From: Plantago ovata
Lineage: Eukaryota; Streptophyta; Magnoliopsida; Lamiales; Plantaginaceae
NCBI GenBank assembly: GCA_028274465.1
Contig: CM051455.1
Location: 102,794,942-102,858,941, forward strand
Length of the DNA: 64,000 nucleotides
Direction of reading: 5' to 3'
Position numbers and translations under genes: made by a program. This document shows positions 1-12,914 of this stretch, piece by piece. The stretch's first letter is position 1, and each line of letters opens with the position of its first letter. The notes beneath the pieces were generated by a model that made no database searches, was not told the DNA's origin, and was given only the letters and a program-made list of their open reading frames with translations.

Positions 1-637
1 GAAGAATAAAATAAGTAGATAAAAACTGTAAGATACCAAGTTACCGAAGGTTATCAATCTCCGGATGATTGCGATCCTACGCGCTCCAATCTGCTATGAA
101 AAAGTATCCCCTAAGCTATGGAACTCCCAGGACAGGCCCCGGGAAGTTCCTACCTAAAACTATAGAGAGAGGTGAGAAAGTAGGCTTGGAAAGATATGAT
201 TTTCGGAGAGAAAACTGAGCACTATATATAGGCCCGAATTTAGCCCGCGGCGGTTCGCCTCTGGCTGGGGCGGTTCGCCCCACAGCTATTTCGCGGAATT
301 TCCGCATTTTCGACGCGGTTTTGGATTTCTTCACCTTTTCGGACTCGGTTTCTGACTTCTAGTGGCCTTCTAACCTCCAGATTCGACCCCTAGACTCCAA
401 ATCCTATCCAGAAACCTTCAGATACTCGAAATAGGCTTCTGGAACACCAATTCCTTGTAGACTTCAATATAATTGCCCGTAAATCTCCGAATTTCAACCA
501 AAACCTGTAAAATAAAATCTAAAGGGAAACGTGACACTATTCTAATAAAATGTACTAAAATATAGCTAAATTAACATAGAGGATAGCTAAAATAGGTGAA
601 AAAGACTTGAATGAAAGTGTAAAATACACATTCATCA
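1..637 (-). repeat. Element A, 3' LTR (partial, cut by window edge)
   Basis: Matches 7566-8200 base for base over most of its length and ends in the same ttcatca terminus. The polypurine tract follows at 638. A TATA-like ctatatatagg lies near 220-232 with a cluster of palindromic ggcggttcgcc motifs beside it, so the LTR promoter region is present. Confidence 0.9.
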
Positions 638-655
638 AACTCCCCAAACCGAACC
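638..655 (-). promoter_or_regulatory. Polypurine tract of element A
   Basis: On the minus strand this reads GGTTCGGTTTGGGGAGTT directly before the LTR. The same tract sits at the equivalent place in elements B, D and E, as expected for the plus-strand DNA primer site. Confidence 0.85.
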
Positions 656-2167
656 TTTGCTTGTCCTCAAGCAACTAAGCTAGACTCTAATACAAAAAAC
701 ATGCAAGACTCAAAATGGAGTTTCATGCCAAATAAAATGAACAAATTAACTGAATATATCAAATAACATATGAACAAAAACCATATAAATCAAAGCATGA
801 ATATAGGTTGAAGAATACCTCGATTGACTTATACACATCCACATAAGCACTTATGTCAAGACAAGATAGTCTCTCGTAACATTCTCTACCTGGACCTAGT
901 CAGTGACGACGTAATGATGCATGCTAAGATACGAATGGTTGCCCCGTGCCTATGAAACTGAGGACTTACTGCTGTTCCACCATGTTAATACTTTTCCTCA
1001 AAAGTGGTCGAACCAGTACTGGCTCTCATCAAACGAATGAGGGTTCCCTATAAAAAGACAACTCTCCCCTATTCTACCCATCTCTCAAATAAAGTCTTAA
1101 GCTATTCACCACTTCCTGAATGGCAGGACGAGGGTGGTCTAGAACAGATGACACTTAAGACAAAAAAGATAAAAACTAGAAAAACACGATTACGAACATT
1201 ACAAAAATGGAAAAGACTCAAACTTTGCTAAACTGCTATTTGTCTTTATTTTTGGACCCTTCTTTGCTTTTTTGGGGTCTTCTTTTCTTTTCTTTTTTTT
1301 TTTTTTCTTTCCAGATTCTTTTTTTTCTTTTCTCTTTTTTTCTGGAATTTTTCTTCTTTTTTTTTCGATTTTTTTTTTTAGCAAGCAGTAGCATAACAAA
1401 AAGAGAAGCAAAATGACTCACACGACTTCCCCAAACCTATTCAAAAGAATAGGTTGGAGCACAAAATTTACGAAAAAGGAAAATAAACTCACGATACGAA
1501 AAATGAAAAACAGAAACAAGTCTATGATGGTGTAACCCCCTCCCCAAACCTATTCGGAAGAATAGGTTATAAATAAAGGATCACACAACCTCACACTACC
1601 TCCTTCCTAGGAATTTAGCAATCTCAAAGCATGGTGAAGACTTGTTGCCTCTTAGGTACATAATTACTCGGGAAAACAACCATAAGACCCTAACATGCAT
1701 CATCCTATTATAAAGGCCTTCGTGAACCGCAGTAGAGAAAACACCACTAAGTGATGTCGAGACTACCAAGCTCAACTAAGTGCAATACATAAATGAGACA
1801 AGCCAAGCGAGAAAAACCTCAAACAAATTCATAGAGATGAAGCATACGATTAATGGCATAGCTAGTTGATCTACCCAATAAAAAGTTCAATAGGTTCGGC
1901 AATAAACTCCATATAAAACATGCAAGACTATCCTAGGATGAATGCAACCTAAAAAATTTAAGAAAGCAGTAAACGTGCAAATGCAAACAAAGAACAAGAT
2001 ACTAATCGACACAAAGCCAAACAAAACTTAACATCATGGTTCACATCCCATCCCCCTTACTATTCGTAAGCTAGCCCCCTAGCAAAAGAGAATGAGTAAT
2101 AAGAAGTGATACTAGATGTTACCGAAGGGTTTGGCCTCGGTCGGCTGAGAGTGGACAAGTGGAAGGA

Positions 2168-3490
2168 CTAATCATCGGGATGGTAGTCCCCATAAAAGTC
2201 ACTCCACATGTCATTCATGAGCTCATTGGACTGTCGTAGAGCTTCCTGCTGTTGCTGGATCAGCTGTTGCTGCTCCCACATGTGCTGCCTATCCTCTCGG
2301 CGGTGCTCCTCGAATATCTCCCGATCGCGGTTGTGCTGGACAATGTGCATGTCAATGTCCTGTCGCATGGCCGCGTTGTTGGCATCAATCCTGTCGAAAC
2401 GGCTGTCGAGGTAGGTACGGAATTCGGAGAAGTCAAATCCTCCAGACCCCTGTGGTGCTCCAGCTGGTGCATGCGGTGCATGATGGACAAACGGAATATC
2501 TGGAATCGGGGCTTCGCCAACATCGGCCTCCATAGCATCCTCATGATCGGAATCATTTGGCTGGAAGGGACCTCCTACATCAGCAGCGGCTGCTGTGGGG
2601 TTCCTCAACTGATACCTGTTGAGCTGTACCTCAATGGTCGAGGGTGAAAGGGCAGCGACCTCGCAATCCCCCTCCTCAATATCGTCGACCCCATGATATT
2701 TGCAGTACGCTGTGATGAAGCTCGGAAAGATGAAAGGCTTCCTCTTCTTTTCCCAGTGGCGCTCGTATTCCTCATACATAATGCGCCCTATGTCGACCTG
2801 ATGTCCGTCTATGAGGCAGTAGAGGAGCTCGGCGTAGTAGGGCTGAATCCATGTGTCATTCTTCCTCGGGATCAAGTCGGAGATGCAAAATTTCATCATC
2901 ACCTTAGCTTCGATGCTAAGGTCGCTATAACTGATCCGTCCAGGTGCTGCCCCAACTTCCGAATATCAGTACTCCCTGTTGCAGATCACTTTGGTGATGT
3001 CTCTCCCTATCCCCCTAGCGGTCCTCGAATACAAGTAGGCGTGGGCGCTCTCTGTGAATTCCAAGTTCCCGAAATTGATGAAGGAAGAAATGTACTCTGG
3101 GCTCCATGGTATAATCAGGCCTCGGACTAACACCCCATTCTTCTCGTCTAGATCCGTGTACCCGGTGTAGAAATCTCGGAGGAGGCTCTCGTCGTAGCCT
3201 TTGAACCTGTCGGAACTGTACCATGCCCAATTCCTTTGTGACCCCAAACTTGACAGCGTCCTATATCCCGCTCTATTCGCTGCGGACACAGGAATGTCAA
3301 TCCTCCTATCGGGGATGATCGACCTTCCTCCGTCGGCCATCTCCTCCTCTAGCTGTTGTCGCACCTCTATCGCAGCGGCAAACAACTCGTACAAATCGTG
3401 AGATGGTTGGGAGCTTGATGCAACTCCCTTCCCCTTTTTGCTAGAGTCGGCTCTCCTTGTCCTCGGTGCCATGATTCCTACAAACAGCAA
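2168..3490 (-). pseudogene. Element A, second ORF region (plant transposon protein family), broken
   Basis: Coding remnant between the gag-protease region and the 3' LTR. It matches the second ORF of elements B and D: a basic N terminus with 'SSKKGKG', a globular middle with 'NLIPRKNDTWIQPYY', and a glutamine-rich coiled C-terminal tail. The middle resembles the family annotated as 'putative plant transposon protein' in Athila-type elements; that assignment is from memory. Its function is unknown. This copy is a fossil with a small number of breaks. Confidence 0.7.
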
Positions 3491-4771
3491 TTAGTATCTT
3501 GTACGATGCAAAACAGACCTATGCATATGTAAATAAACGAGCGAATAAACGAGTAAAATTCTCAAAAATCCAACTCCTCAAAATCCCAAAGCCTAGTCTA
3601 GCGAATTCATTCGTAACATAACAATGTACCTACTACAATAACATATCACATTATGCTCTTGCTAACAACAAATGCCTTGATTCACAAGGTCCAATCTATA
3701 TCTTAAAAATCAATTTCTAGCATAAATCCTCAATCTCAACTATCATGCATTCTACCAATATATCCATCAATTTCATATCAATAAACAAATGTTTAAACAA
3801 GGAATGAAAGTAAGAGAGACAATTTCCTAACAAGACATATATCATCCAATTAGCAAAATCTCAAATCATCAAACGAAGCCTAATTGAACATGTAATTGAC
3901 AATGAATAATGAATCTAAACACATAAATCATCAACCCATACATCATACAAGCCTAATTGAAGCATAAATCAAAAAATCCCCAAATTGTAAAAATTAGGGT
4001 TCATGTGATAATACCTCAAATCTGGAAATTGAATGAGCTAGGAAGAAATTTGTTCGGATAGAATGAAAGAGCATGCAACGGGCTTCGAATGAAGCTAAAG
4101 AGCACACAAAATGATGGAGAGATGAAGAAGTTATGAAGATTTGAAGTTATTTTGAATATGGAGGAAATTTTGGAGTTTGGAGGATGAAAATGGAGGAAAA
4201 TGGGGGTTTGGGGAAGAAACCCCCGATTTTAGAGTTCTGGAAGTGTGGGGCGGTTCGCCCCACACCTGGGGCGAACCGCCCCGCGCGCCCAGAGCGCGCG
4301 CGCGCGCTCTGGTCGTGGGGCGATTCGCCCCTCACTTTTAGGTGGGAGACGAACGTTTTTTGAAAAATAAAAATGCGATTTTAAGTCCCCGAAAAAGTTT
4401 TTATTCCACGAAAAATCATTTTCCTGAAAAAATCACTCGAAAAGTCGCACTCGAACACAACATAAGCACATATGACACAGAACCGAACAAATTCACATAT
4501 GAAAAGCAAATTGTTCAAGTATGAATGCATGCAATAAAGCGGTAAAGAAAGCGATAAAAACCCCGGGTTGCCTCCCGGATAGCGCCATTGTTTAAAGTCT
4601 CTGACTCGACTCCTGTCTTCGCCTATCTTTCCTTCTGAGGGTACTAGACTTCCCCTTCATGATTCTCCTTCCCGTGCTTTGATCCTGTGAATAAGAGTGA
4701 ACATAGACGTTAAGACCACTGTAATCAATAGTGTTAGAAGTATCGGGTGGATCAGGCGGATCAGATATGGC

Positions 4772-6778
4772 TTACAACACATGTTGCTTGCCATCCACTT
4801 CGATAGTGCAAGTCCTTCGGTAGATGTCCATTACGGAGCGTAGCTTAGTCAAGAATGTTCGTCCTAAGAGTATGACATCCCCCGTTCCTGGTGCTGATGT
4901 TGGCATAATTACAAAATCGGTGTGGACAGAGGCTTCACCAATTTTGACTAATACATTCTTCACAACGCCTTCGGGTTTCACAGGGGATCCATCCGCCAGT
5001 TGCACAATAGCCTTATGCATAGTTAGTTCTCCAAGGTTACTCTTCTCGAAAACATTCAAAGGGAACACATTAGAGTAGGATCCTGTGTCTAGTGTGGCTC
5101 GGACATCTTCAAGCTCCCCAATCCCGACCTTACATCGAAACTTTGAGGGAGTGGTTCGGGATCCTCTTGCTCCTCTTCACTCTTGTTAGTACCAAGGTCC
5201 TTTTCTTCTTCTTCGGCCTGTGGGGGCAGTTCCCTCTTGCAACTCTCGCACTTAGAAACCTTCTTGATGGTGATTTCAACAGGTAGATCACCCACTAAGT
5301 TAATGGACAGTGACTTCTCAGTGTTGCTAGGCAGTTTGCCTTGCTCCCTACTTGCTCCTCGGTCGATCAACTCTTGCAACTTTTGATGGGCAAGCCTAGT
5401 GCTCTCTTCCAACTTATCGAGCCTTGCCTAGTCTTCTCAGAATCTTCTTCATAACGTTTGAGAAAACTTTGTGTGTGATCAACCATCTTCTGTAAGTTCT
5501 CCATCAGTAGAGCTGACTTCGACTTCGGTGGATCTTTCGGAGCGGGGTTTTCGCAGTGATCATTACCATAGTTCAGCCTAATACGGTCTTGGTTAGGTTC
5601 ATAAGTTTGGTTAGCCGGTGCATATCCTTAATTGTTATGGTATCCTATTCTCCAAAATCCGCCTCGAGGATTCCTACCGTCTTGTCCGTAGCTAACTTCC
5701 TGAGTACCAAACTCCGTAGCAAAGGCTTCTTCTTCTCCTCCTCGAGCCCATTTGCCATCATCGTATGCCAGCTCCGATCTACACATATGAGCCCCATGCC
5801 CATAGTTCTTGCATATTCGGCATAATTCGTTCAAAACAGTTGTTCCGGTGGCGCTCTTGAGGACTTGCTTCAATTCGTTGGTAAAGCACTCGAATTGATC
5901 CCCATTCCCCATGTACATAGGGGCTTCTTGAGTCTGTGGAGCTTCAGGTCCACGTCTCCTAACCATTGCTCTTGGGTCCTTGAACTGCGAACCCTTAGCA
6001 AGCCTTCGAAAACTGCCCAGACGGCTTCTGCGGTTTCCTCCCAAATATTGCCTCGGCATTGGAAATCCACCACTTGTTGGTTCTCGAAGGTTAGTCCATT
6101 GTAGAAGTGTTGGACCATGTCGGAGAGTTCAAAACCATGGTGAGGGCACTTGTTCGTGAGATCTTGGAACCTCTCGAACGCGGTGTAGATGGTCTCATCA
6201 TAGTCTTGCTTGAATCCAGTGATCTGCGCCTTAAGCGCGGTAGTCAGAGTGTGTGGGAAGTATTTCTCCATGAAAGCTGAAAAAACCTTTTCCCAAGTGT
6301 CTAGCGAGCCTGCTGGAAGAGAGCTCAGCCATGACTTGGCTCTGTCGCCAAGTCCCATAGCAAAAACCTTCATCCTCAACTCATCCGTTGTTATGTCAGC
6401 TCCGGGTCGTGGGAGTTGGTTGACGAAATCATCGATATCGTGCAAGTACCCCATCACATCTTCCCTTGATAAGCCATAGAACCTCGGAAGTTGTTGGAAT
6501 GTGTGGTTCTTGATCTCCAGATCTCGGGTTGCAGACGAAAGAACTATCGCCGGCCCCCTCATACGATCCTTGGTGGGTTGTACCCATGCCTTCAGTGGTC
6601 TAGCTTCTGCCATTCCGTCGATTTCCTTGAATAGACTAATTAGAGATTCAGAGAAATCGGTTTCCTCTATTTCCTCTAGTGCGCGCCTTTCAAGTAGTCG
6701 CCTTCTTTGGTGGTAGACTCTATCGATCTCAGCAATTGAATTAGCAAGCGGTGTTCCTGCAGCACGTGTATGCGGCAT
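4772..6778 (-). pseudogene. Element A, gag-protease region, broken
   Basis: The remnant shows Athila/Tat-like Gag features, a CX2CX4HX4C zinc knuckle and a DTG-type retropepsin region, and it is closely similar to the whole gag-protease ORF of element E. It is a fossil with several breaks. In the family, Gag forms the particle and the protease processes it; without pol such an element depends on a related helper. Confidence 0.85.
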
Positions 6779-6920
6779 ACACTATCTGTGACAGACTAGG
6801 AAAAGTGATTAGAAACAAACTAGGAAAGCAGACAGAGATTAAAAAGGAAAACTAAAACTAAAAGAATTAGGAATCTAAAGCTGTAAATATAAACAAATTA
6901 AACAGAAAAAAGGAGTATAG

Positions 6921-6938
6921 TCCCCGGCAGCGGCGCCA
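6921..6938 (-). promoter_or_regulatory. Primer-binding site of element A
   Basis: On the minus strand it reads TGGCGCCGCTGCCGGGGA, close to the complement of the tRNA-Asp 3' end used by Athila-type elements. It lies three bases inside the LTR boundary at 6942. Confidence 0.85.
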
Positions 6939-6941
6939 ATT

Positions 6942-8200
6942 TGATGAACGTGTCAGATTCAGTCAAATAATTTTGTAATTAGCCAAAGGCAATCCACAAC
7001 TACAACGAAAACCGTAGTGTAGTAGTAGAATGACTCGAGTGTCGTTCTCTGAGGACTATACTAGCTTTATCAAATCTAATTAAGAATATAAAACAGCAGA
7101 TAGAAAGCAATAGGGGGTTTCAAGCAGATAATGGTGATTGGTGATAGTATGGTCCTTCTTAACATAATGGGTCGATAATCATGCATAAATTCCTCGGTCT
7201 TGCATAGAGATCTTTGAATCAATCTTGTGTCCTGTTGCAAGTATTAAGCACTACGAAGATAATATGGTCTGACTTGTCAACTACTAACGTCCTAATGTGT
7301 TCCGTAATTATTCAACACTACGAAGATAATTGGTCTGATGGTCGACAAGTGTCCAAGTGTGCATAATGATCAATACAACATACGAGAATTTTGGTTTCAA
7401 CTGATCAACGAAATAAAGCAATGACACGGAGTATAATGCGCGATATAACCATTAGCATGATTATCTTCCCTCGCTAAGAATTCACATACTACCTCCAACG
7501 ATTAGTTTAGCTACTCATAATAGGCATGCAATCAATAGCAATCATAGAAGAAAACATATTGAAAGAAGAATAAAATAAGTAGATAAAAACTGTAAGATAC
7601 AAAGTTAACGAAGGTTGTCAATCTCTGGATGATTGCGATCCTACGCGCTCCAATCTGCTATGAAAAAGTATCCCCTAAGCTATGAAAATCCCAGGACAGG
7701 CCCCGGGAAGTTCCTACCTAAAACTATAGAGAGAGGTGAGAAAGTAGGCTTGGAAAGATATGATTTTCGGAGAGAAAACTGAGCACTATATATAGGCCCG
7801 AATTTAGCCCGCGGCGGTTCGCCTCTGGCTGGGGCGGTTCGCCCAACAACTATTTCACGGAATTTCTACGTTTTCGACGCGGTTTTGGATTTCTTCACCT
7901 TTTCGGACTCGGTTTCTGACTTCTATTGGCCTTCTAACCTCCAGATTCGACCCCTAGACTCCAAATCCTATCCGGAAACCTTCAGATACTCCAAATAGGC
8001 TTCTGGAACACCAATTCCTTGTAGACTTCAATATAATTGCCCGTAAATCTCCAAATTTCAACCAAAACCTGTAAAATAAAATCTAAAGGGAAACGTGACA
8101 CTATTCTAATAAAATGTACTAAATATAGCTAAATTAACGTAGAGGATAGCTAAAATAGGTGAAAAAGACTCGAATGAAAGTGTAAAATACACATTCATCA
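6942..8200 (-). repeat. Element A, 5' LTR (complete, 1259 bp)
   Basis: Bounded by tgatga at 6942 and tcatca at 8200, an inverted TG...CA terminus. It shares almost its full sequence with the LTRs of element E at 36745-38004 and 40975-42233, so A and E belong to one family. Confidence 0.9.
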
Positions 8201-8699
8201 GCAATTATATTGAAGTTGAGAAGGAATTGGTGTTCTATAAGCCTAATTGGAGTATCTGAAGGTTTCCGGATAGCATTTGAAGTCTAGGGGTCGAATCTGG
8301 AGGTTAGAAGGCCACTAGAAGTCAGAAACCGAGTCCGAAAAGGGGAAGAAATCCAAAAACGCGTCAAAAACGCGTAAATTCCCGAAAAATACTCCCGAGC
8401 GAATCGCCCGGGATGTGGGGCAAATCGCCCCACACCAGGCGACTCGCCCGGTGTGTGGGGCCCTTCGCCCCACACTATTTCGAAGCCTATATATAGTTGC
8501 TCAGTTTTTCTCCGATTTTCATACTTTTCCAGACCTATTCTCTCACCTTTCTCTGTAGTTTTAGGTAGGAACTTCTCAGAGCCTGTTCTGGGGGTTCGTA
8601 GCTTAGGAGATACTTTTTCATAGCAGTTTGGAGCTTGTAAGATCGCGATTCTTCGGAGACTGACAACTTCCGAGGTTCTATGGCTTATCAAGAGAAGAT

Positions 8700-10538
8700 G
8701 TGATGGGGTACTTGCACGATATCGATGATTTCGTCAACCAACTCCCCCGACCCGGAGCTGAAATAACAACGGATGAGTTAAGGATGAAGGTTTTTTCTAT
8801 GGGACATGGCGACAGAGCCAAGTCGTGGTTGAGTTCTCTACCAGCAGGCTCGCTGGACACTTGGGAGAAGGTTTTTTCAGCTCTCATGGAAAAATACTTC
8901 CCTCACACCTTTACTACCGCGCTAAAGGCGCAAATCACCGGATTCAAACAGGACTATGATGAGACCATCTACACCGCGTTTGAGAGGTTCCAAGATCTCA
9001 CGAACAAGTGCCCTCACCATGGTTTTGAGCTTTCTGACCAAGTCCAACACTTCTACAATGGACTAACCTTCGAGAACCAACAAGTGGTGGATTTCCAATG
9101 CCGGGGCAATATTTGGGAGGAAACCACAGAAGCCGTCTGGGCAGTTTTCGAAAGGCTTACTAAGGGTTCGCAGTTCAAGGACCCAAGGGCAATGGTTAGG
9201 AGACGTGGACCTGAAGCTCCACCGACTCAAGAATCCCCTATGTATAGGGGGAATGGGGATCAATTCGAGTGCTTTACCAACGAATTGAAGCAAGTCCTCA
9301 AGAGCGCCACTGGAGCAAATGTTTCGAACGAAGTTTGCCGAATATGCAAGAACTATGGACATGGAGCTCATATGTGTAGATCGGAGCTTGCGTATGATGA
9401 TGGCAACTGGGCTCAAGGAGGCGAAGAGGAAGCCTTTGCTACGGAGTTTGGTAGTCAAGAAGCTAGCTACGGACAAGATGGTAGGAATCCTCGGGGTGGA
9501 TTTTGGAGAAGAGGATTCCGAAACAATCAAGGATATGCACCAGCTAGCCAAACTTATGGCCCTAACCAAGACCGTAGTAGGCTTAACTATGGTAATGACC
9601 ACTGCGAAAACCCCGCCCCGAAAGAGCAACCGAAGTCGAAGTCGGCTCAACTGATGGAGAACTTGCAAAAAATGGTTGATCACACCCAAAGTTTTCTCAA
9701 ACATTATGAAGAATATTCCGAGAAGACTAGAGCGAGACTTGATACGTTGGAAGAGAGCACTAGGTTTGCCCAATAAAAGATGCAAGAGTTGATCGACCGA
9801 GGAGCAAGTAGGGAACAAGGCAAGATGCCTAGTAACACTGAGAAGTCGATGTCCATTACCTTGGCTGGTGATCTGCCTGTTGAAATCACCATCAAGAAGG
9901 TTGCTAAGTGCGAGTGTTGCAAGAAAGAAAAACCTCCACAGGCTAAGGAAGAAGAGAAGGACCTTGGTTCTGACGAGAGTGAAGAGGAGCAAGAGGATCC
10001 CGAGCCACTCCATCAAAGTTTCGATATTAAGGTCGGGATTGGTGAGCTTGAAGATGTCCGTGCCACACTAGACACGGGATCCTACTCTAATGTGCTCCCT
10101 TTGAATGTGTTTGAGAAGAGTAGCCTTGGAAAACTATCTGAGCATAAGGCTATTGTGCAACTGACGGATGGATCCTTTGTGAGACCCGAAGGCGTTGTGA
10201 AGAATGTATTGGTCAAGATTGGTGAAGCTTCTATATACACCAATTTTGTAGTTATGCCGGCGTCTACACCTGGGACGGGGGATGTCATTCTCTTGGGGCG
10301 AACATTCTTCACTAAGCTACGCTCCGTGATGGACATCTACCGAAGGACTTGCACTATTGAAGTGGATGGCAAGCGACATGTGTTGCGAGCCATATCTGAT
10401 CCACTTGATCCACCTGATACTTCTCACACTGTTGACTACAGTGGTATTGATGTCTATGTTCATTCTTATTCACAGGTTCGTGGCATGAGGAGAAGATCCA
10501 TGAAGGGGAAGTCTAGTACCCTCAAAAAGAAGAGCTAG
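8700..10538 (+). pseudogene. Element B, gag-protease region, broken
   Basis: A long gag part with the zinc knuckle CRICKNYGHGAHMC, then a retropepsin part with the active-site motif LDTG. It is very similar to element E. It is a fossil, incomplete at its beginning and with at least one break. A conserved hairpin, ccgggaggcaacccgg, lies at 10583-10598, about 45 nt past the end of the protease part. Confidence 0.85.
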
Positions 10539-11657
10539 GCGCAGACAGGAGTCGAGTCAAAGACTTTAAACAATGGCTCTATCCGGGAGGCAACCCGGAG
10601 TTTCTATCGCTTTCTTTACCGCTTTATTGCATGCATTCATACTTGAACAATTTGCTTTTCATATGTGAATTTGTTCGACTCTGTGTCGTATGTGCTTATG
10701 TTATGTTTGAGTGAGATTTTTCGAGTGTTTTGTGAGAAAAATGGTTTTCGGGGACTTAAAAAACCGCATTTTTTCAAAAAGTTCGTCTCCCCACCTCAGG
10801 AATCACCCTACGAGTCCAGAGCGCGCGCGCGCTCTGGACGCGCGGGGAGACTCGCCCCAAGCGTGGGGTGACTCGCCCCGCGTACTGCAGAAGATAAAAT
10901 CGGGGTTCTTCCCCCATTTCTTCATTTTTTCTCCATCTTCTTCATCTAACTCCAAAAAACTTCCCCATTTTCAAAATATCTTCAAACCTTCATAACTTCT
11001 TCATATTTCCATTAAATTGTGTGTTCTTTAGCTTCAATCGAAGCCCGTTACGTGCTCTTTCTTTTCATCCGAACAAATTTCTTCCTAGTTCATTCAATCT
11101 TCGGATTTGAGGTAATCTCACATGAACCCTAATTTTTCAAATTTGGGGTTTTTTGATTTATGCGTCAATTAAGCTTGTATGATGTATGAGTTGATGATTT
11201 ATGTGATTAGAAACGTTATTCATTATCAATTGCATGTTCAATTAGGCTTGTTTTGTTGGTTTGAGATTTTTTGCTATTAGATGATATATCTTGTTAGGAA
11301 ATGTATCTTTCACTTTCATTCCACGTTTAAACATGTGTTTGTTTATATGATAATGATGGATGTAATGGTAGAATGCATGATTTATGGAGTTGAGGATTTA
11401 TGTTGATTAGATTTTTTGTTACTATGGTATGAATTGAGCCTTGTGATTCACGACATTTGTTGTCTAGCAAGAGCATAATGTGATATGTGATTGTAGTAGT
11501 TACATTGATATGTTGAATGATGAAGTAGCTAGACTAGACATTGGGTTTTTGAGGAGTTGGATTGTTGTAGATATTGCTCGTTTGTTTGCTCGTACATTTA
11601 CATATGCATAAGTCTGTTTTGCGTCATACAAGATACTAATTACTGTTTGTAGGAATC

Positions 11658-12914
11658 ATGGCTCCAAGAGGATCGAGGAGAGCTGGCTCGAGCAAGAAGG
11701 GAAAGGGAGTAGCATCAAGCTCCCAACCTTCTCACAACATGTACGAGTTGTCTTTAGCTGCGATAGATGTCCGACAAAGGCTCGAAGTGGAGCTAGCCGA
11801 AGGGGGAAGATCGATCATACCCAATAGGAGTATTGATATTCCGGAGGCAGTAGCTCAAACGGCAGGGTATAGGACGCTCTCCCGATTGGCATCAAGAAGG
11901 AACTGGATTTGGTATAGTTCCAACAGGTTCAAGGGGTACAACGTGAGCCTCCTCCAAGAGTTCTACACTGGTTTCACTGATCTCGAGGAGAAGAATGGGG
12001 TACTAGTTTGAGGCCTGATAATACCATGGACACCAGAGTCAATTTCTTCATTCATCCATTATGGGCAGCAGGAGTTCACAGGGAGCAACCATGCCTACCT
12101 ATATTCGAGGGACTCTAGGGGGATAGGAAGACATATTACGGACGTGGTCTGCATCAGGGAGTACAGATATCCAGAAATCGGAGCAGAACCTGCACGGATC
12201 CGTCAGAGCGACCTTAGCATTGAGGCTAAGGTGATGATGAAATTCTGCATCTTCAACTTGATCCCTAGGAAGAATGACACTTGGATACAGCCAAATTACG
12301 CCGAGCTCCTCTACTGCTTGATAGACAGACATCGGATCAACATCGGGCACATCATGTATGAAGGGTATGAGCGCCACTGGGAAAAGAAGAAGAAACCCTT
12401 CATCTTTCCGAGCTTCATCACCGCCTACTGCAAATATCATGGGGTCGAGGACATTGACGAGGGGGATTGCGAGGTCGCTGACCTTTCACCATCGACTATT
12501 GATGTACAATTTGCTAGGTATCAGATGAAGAACCCTACGGCTGCCGCTGCTGATGTGGAAGCACCCTTCCAACCGAGCGATTCAGATAACGAGAATGATT
12601 ATGAGGATGCTACGGAGGCTGATGATGGCCAAGCTCCTATCCCGGATATTCCATTTGTCCATAGATCACCGCATGCACCGCCTCGAGCACCACAGGGGTC
12701 TAGAGGATTTGACTTCTCTGAATTCCGGACCTACCTCGACGGTCGTTTCGATAGAATTGATGCCAGTACCGCGGCCTTGCGACAGGACCTTGACTGGCAC
12801 ATTGCCCAGCGCAACCGCGATTGGGAGACATTCAAGGAGCATCGCCGAGAGGATAGGCAACAAAGGTGGGAGCAGCAACAGCTCATCCAGCAGCAACAGG
12901 AGGCTGTACAGTAG
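11658..12914 (+). pseudogene. Element B, second ORF region, broken
   Basis: Same family as 2168-3490 and 28200-29387: a basic N terminus with 'GSSKKGKG' type residues, a globular middle and a glutamine-rich tail ending in 'QQQLIQQQQ'. The function is unknown. It is a fossil with a couple of breaks. Confidence 0.7.

Larger units (their letters stand above)
1..8200 (-). mobile_element. Element A: Athila/Tat-like Gypsy LTR element, gag-protease plus second ORF, no pol
   Basis: Seen: two LTR copies in the same orientation (1-637, cut by the window edge, and 6942-8200), a primer-binding site next to the right LTR and a polypurine tract next to the left one, so the element reads on the minus strand. 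Between them lie a gag-protease region and a second ORF region. No reverse transcriptase, RNase H or integrase is visible, so it is non-autonomous, like the group described as TR-GAG elements. It is a fossil with several breaks in both coding regions. The shared LTR part differs by roughly 3 percent by eye, which suggests about a million years at commonly used plant rates. It interrupts the left LTR of element B. Confidence 0.88.

Noticed and set aside
1199-1421. Overlapping Lys-rich and Phe-rich frames on both strands
   Set aside because: They are translations of the homopurine/homopyrimidine tract of element A.
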